Part shown: piece by piece, positions 61,713-64,000 of the stretch | How the letters are laid out: every line of letters starts with the position of its first letter | Numbering within the stretch: position 1 is the first letter of the stretch | Assembly (NCBI GenBank): GCA_013398015.1 | Contig: VZRR01010919.1 | Coordinates: forward strand, 1,667,494 to 1,731,493 | Origin: Oreocharis arfaki | Lineage: Eukaryota; Chordata; Aves; Passeriformes; Paramythiidae | DNA: 64,000 bases | Reading direction: 5' to 3' | Program-made: the position numbers and the translations under genes | The notes under the pieces: model-generated | What the model saw: the letters and a program-made list of their open reading frames with translations, nothing else | What the model was told of the DNA's origin: nothing | Database searches by the model: none

Positions 61713-63092
61713 TGGGTTTTTTATTGGTATTAATAATTTGGGGAATACCATTTCCAAACAACAAAATTAGGGTAGAAATACTATAGTTGTTCCAGTTATA
61801 CCAAGTTGCAAGAAGTTCATTTGAAGCATTTTGGAAGTTATTTACTACCATATAAACTTTTCTAGCTCATGAGTTACATGACCTACTTAAAAAAAAAACA
61901 GCTTAAATCAAGGATTGGGTTCAATATTTTAAAATATCTGTGGTTTTTGAAACACAGATTAGTATTTGAATTAAAATAGATTCATATTATTAGTGATTTT
62001 CAGTCAATAAAGGCCTAATTCAGATGCCTAATATTGCTTGGAGTATTATTTGTCCCTCCAAATATTTTAGGAGTGTTTTTTCCCTTCTAAGAATGTCATC
62101 TGCTACATGTGCTTCTGCAGATCCATTGTCAACACCATTGCTGAAACTCCTCAATCTATTTTCCATCTACTCAAAGCTGGGCAGCTTATCCTTCATTCCT
62201 GGTGGACAATTACATGCTGTCCACAAAAAGCCGACAGACCTTCTGCAGAAAGATGTTTGACACCTGTGTGGGAAAACTGAAAACATTAAACCCCGTTAAA
62301 AGGAGAGACCCAGATGGCAGGAGAAGCAGCTGGAAGCATGATTCATTTCTCCTGCTTCGTTAAGTCAATTAGGTTGAGTATGTGCCAGGTAATGGGCTTT
62401 TTCCCTGAGCCTGTGCAGCTTTCAGTCACCCATCTTCCTGCAAGCTAGTTAATTGTACATGTCAAGGACATATGGTTTTACAGACAGCTCTCAGGTTGAC
62501 AGTGCAAGCAGCTCAGTGATTCAGAAACCAGCAAACAATGTTGCTGATAGCTAGGCACTAGAAATGGCCCACTCTAAATCTGCTATTAAAATGAAAGTCT
62601 GTAGCACCAAACTGTGAGAAAGAAAAGCTGATATACATCTACATTTATTCAGAAGAGGAAGACAAATACAAGAATAGTTTAAAGCTATAAAGAAAACCAG
62701 CAGAGAAGATAACTCAGGTATCCAATCTTTAGATTTCATTGTCTGCAGCAAGAGTCAGCAGCTTGAGACAAAACCACTAGCGACAGGTCTCACACTGAGT
62801 TTTAGGTTTCTGTATTAAATTACTCTGCTCTATAAAGTGTTGATTGCTTCAGAAATATAGTTTGCTAACTAAGACTTAGTAATTTCCTAATTACACTTCT
62901 CCCACACTGGTGCACACTTAAGCAGCAGGAGAGAGAGCAGCCAGTCATGAAAAATCATAGACATTTTCACAATTAAAATAGACATCAGTAATTTATTCTG
63001 TGTACAAACATGAAATGTCATGTCTTATAATGAGAGTTGCAGTCAATGCTGTGAATTTTAAATGCTACATGATGATGAATAACATAAGATGT
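61713..63092. other. Non-coding DNA
   Basis: No gene or transposon was recognised. The block at about 62335-62530 is repeat-free and includes TTAATTG and AATTAGG homeobox-like words, so it may be a conserved element. Confidence 0.45.
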
Positions 63093-63391
63093 AGAAGGAC
63101 TTTTTATAAGAGCCTGTAGTGAAAGGACAAGTAGGAATGGCATCAAACAGAAAGACAGTAGGTTTAGACAAGATATGAGGAGGAAATTCTTTATTGTAAG
63201 GGTGGTGAAGCATAGAAACAGGTTACCCAGAAAAGTTCTGGATGCCTCAGCCCTGCACATGTTTAAGACCTTGTTGGATGGACCTCTGAGCAAGCTGGTC
63301 TAGTAAAAGTTGGCCCTGCCCACAGCAGGGGTCTTGAAACTAGATGGTCTTTAAGGTCCCTTCCACTCCAAGCCATTCTACGATTCTATGA
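63093..63391 (+). mobile_element. CR1 LINE 3' fragment, 5'-truncated
   Basis: These are the last 300 bases of a CR1 element in plus orientation. Marks are TTTTTATAAGAGCCTGTAG, AGGAAGAAATTC-like AGGAGGAAATTCTTTATTG, GGGTGGTGAAGCA, CAGGTTACCCAGA, TTGGATGGACCTCTGAGCAA, CTGGTCTAGT, GCAGGGGTCTTGAAACTAGA, TGGTCTTTAAGGTCCCTTCC and the terminal ATTCTACGATTCTATGA at 63377-63391. The tail is intact and differs only modestly from the consensus I remember, so this is the youngest-looking CR1 piece in the window. It contains only the end of ORF2 and the 3' untranslated region. The minus-strand frame at 63018-63293 is antisense to it. Confidence 0.95.
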
Positions 63392-64000
63392 CAAAAATCC
63401 TACCAATACGTTTCCTACTGGATTATGTTTTTCTGAGAATTTCAAAGTGAATTTATATATAAATTGGTGTTCATTCCTTAGTTATGTCATGTCAAAGCCA
63501 AAAAATTTTACATACATGGCTCCCTGAGTAGTTCTTCAGGCACTGAAAAACTGTCCAGAAAAAAACAAGATTATGTAATGAAGGTTTACAATTTTATGAC
63601 ACTTGAGTTTCTGTATTCTAAAAAAAGCTTAGTAACGGTATGGAATTCAATCCACAATGCTCAAATTCTACAAGAGCATGGCATGGGTAACTCTGCATGC
63701 ACTCAGAACCACATTTATTTCACTTCTATGTCTGCACAGCCAGCTAAGAGATGCGAGAAGGAAAAAAGCACACGTAGTACTTTTTTGGACTGGTATACTG
63801 ACCACTAATTCTGCCAACCTTGAAGGCAGCGACACTTTATGAGTGGGAATGAGAAATTCACCTCGTGAATTCTTAGGCTGCTCTGAAATAGTTAAGAAGT
63901 GGATGGAGCTGCTGGTTGCATCAGGAGCGTGTTCTGCTCTTTTCACCTCACCTTTGCCTCCGGTGTGTGCAGCTTTCTCCCACTGCTTTGTTCCAGCTCA
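63392..64000. other. Non-coding DNA, no gene seen
   Basis: Overlapping short open frames on both strands at 63578-63946 have no recognisable domain or splice sites. Confidence 0.5.

Noticed and set aside
63018..63293. 91-codon minus-strand open frame
   Set aside because: It is antisense to the CR1 3' fragment.
1..64000. CRISPR arrays, bacterial operons, riboswitches, rRNA genes
   Set aside because: There are no spaced direct repeats, no tight coding density and no ribosomal or other conserved RNA sequence. The DNA is vertebrate in character.

Overview
The window is vertebrate nuclear DNA, almost certainly from a bird. It is AT-rich and carries no compact genes. It contains several repeats that I recognise as avian: CR1 LINE pieces, including the CR1 3' tail ending in ATTCTATGATTCTATG; a tRNA-Ile-headed SINE with a CR1 tail, a type known from songbirds (TguSINE1-like); and three long terminal repeats of the abundant ERVL-like bird families. 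These names come from memory of the families, since no search could be run. A songbird or close relative is the best guess.

Layout. A decayed internal piece of CR1 ORF2 lies at about 600-1300 (+). A rearranged tRNA-Ile/CR1 SINE lies at 9453-9616. A solo LTR lies at 30942-31536 (+), and a related solo LTR in the opposite orientation at 37399-37927 (-) has a perfect 5-bp target duplication. A weak CR1 tail lies at 55749-55822 (-). A 3'-truncated LTR of a third type lies at about 61340-61712 (+). A well-preserved 5'-truncated CR1 lies at 63093-63391 (+). A 6-base run of N sits inside a poly-A tract at 7789-7794. Short A-rich, A/C-rich and TA/CA low-complexity tracts are scattered throughout.

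Genes. No complete gene is visible. Open frames of 60-136 codons occur on both strands in about the number chance would give in AT-rich DNA, and the longest one (182 codons, 31077-31625) lies mostly inside an LTR. Two short minus-strand segments look more like real exons: a start-codon exon at 51610-51684 ending at a strong splice donor, and a terminal-exon-like frame at 3264-3428 beginning after a splice acceptor. If both are real, the window could hold most of one minus-strand gene about 48 kb long with large introns. I cannot name it or connect the exons. A few weaker exon-like frames are listed as findings only.

The rest is intergenic or intronic DNA. Some repeat-free blocks (14560-14720, 35215-35560, 36760-37010, 42300-42760, 44210-44460, 62335-62530) carry dense homeobox-, POU-, FOX- or PBX-like words and may be conserved regulatory elements. 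This cannot be shown without an alignment.
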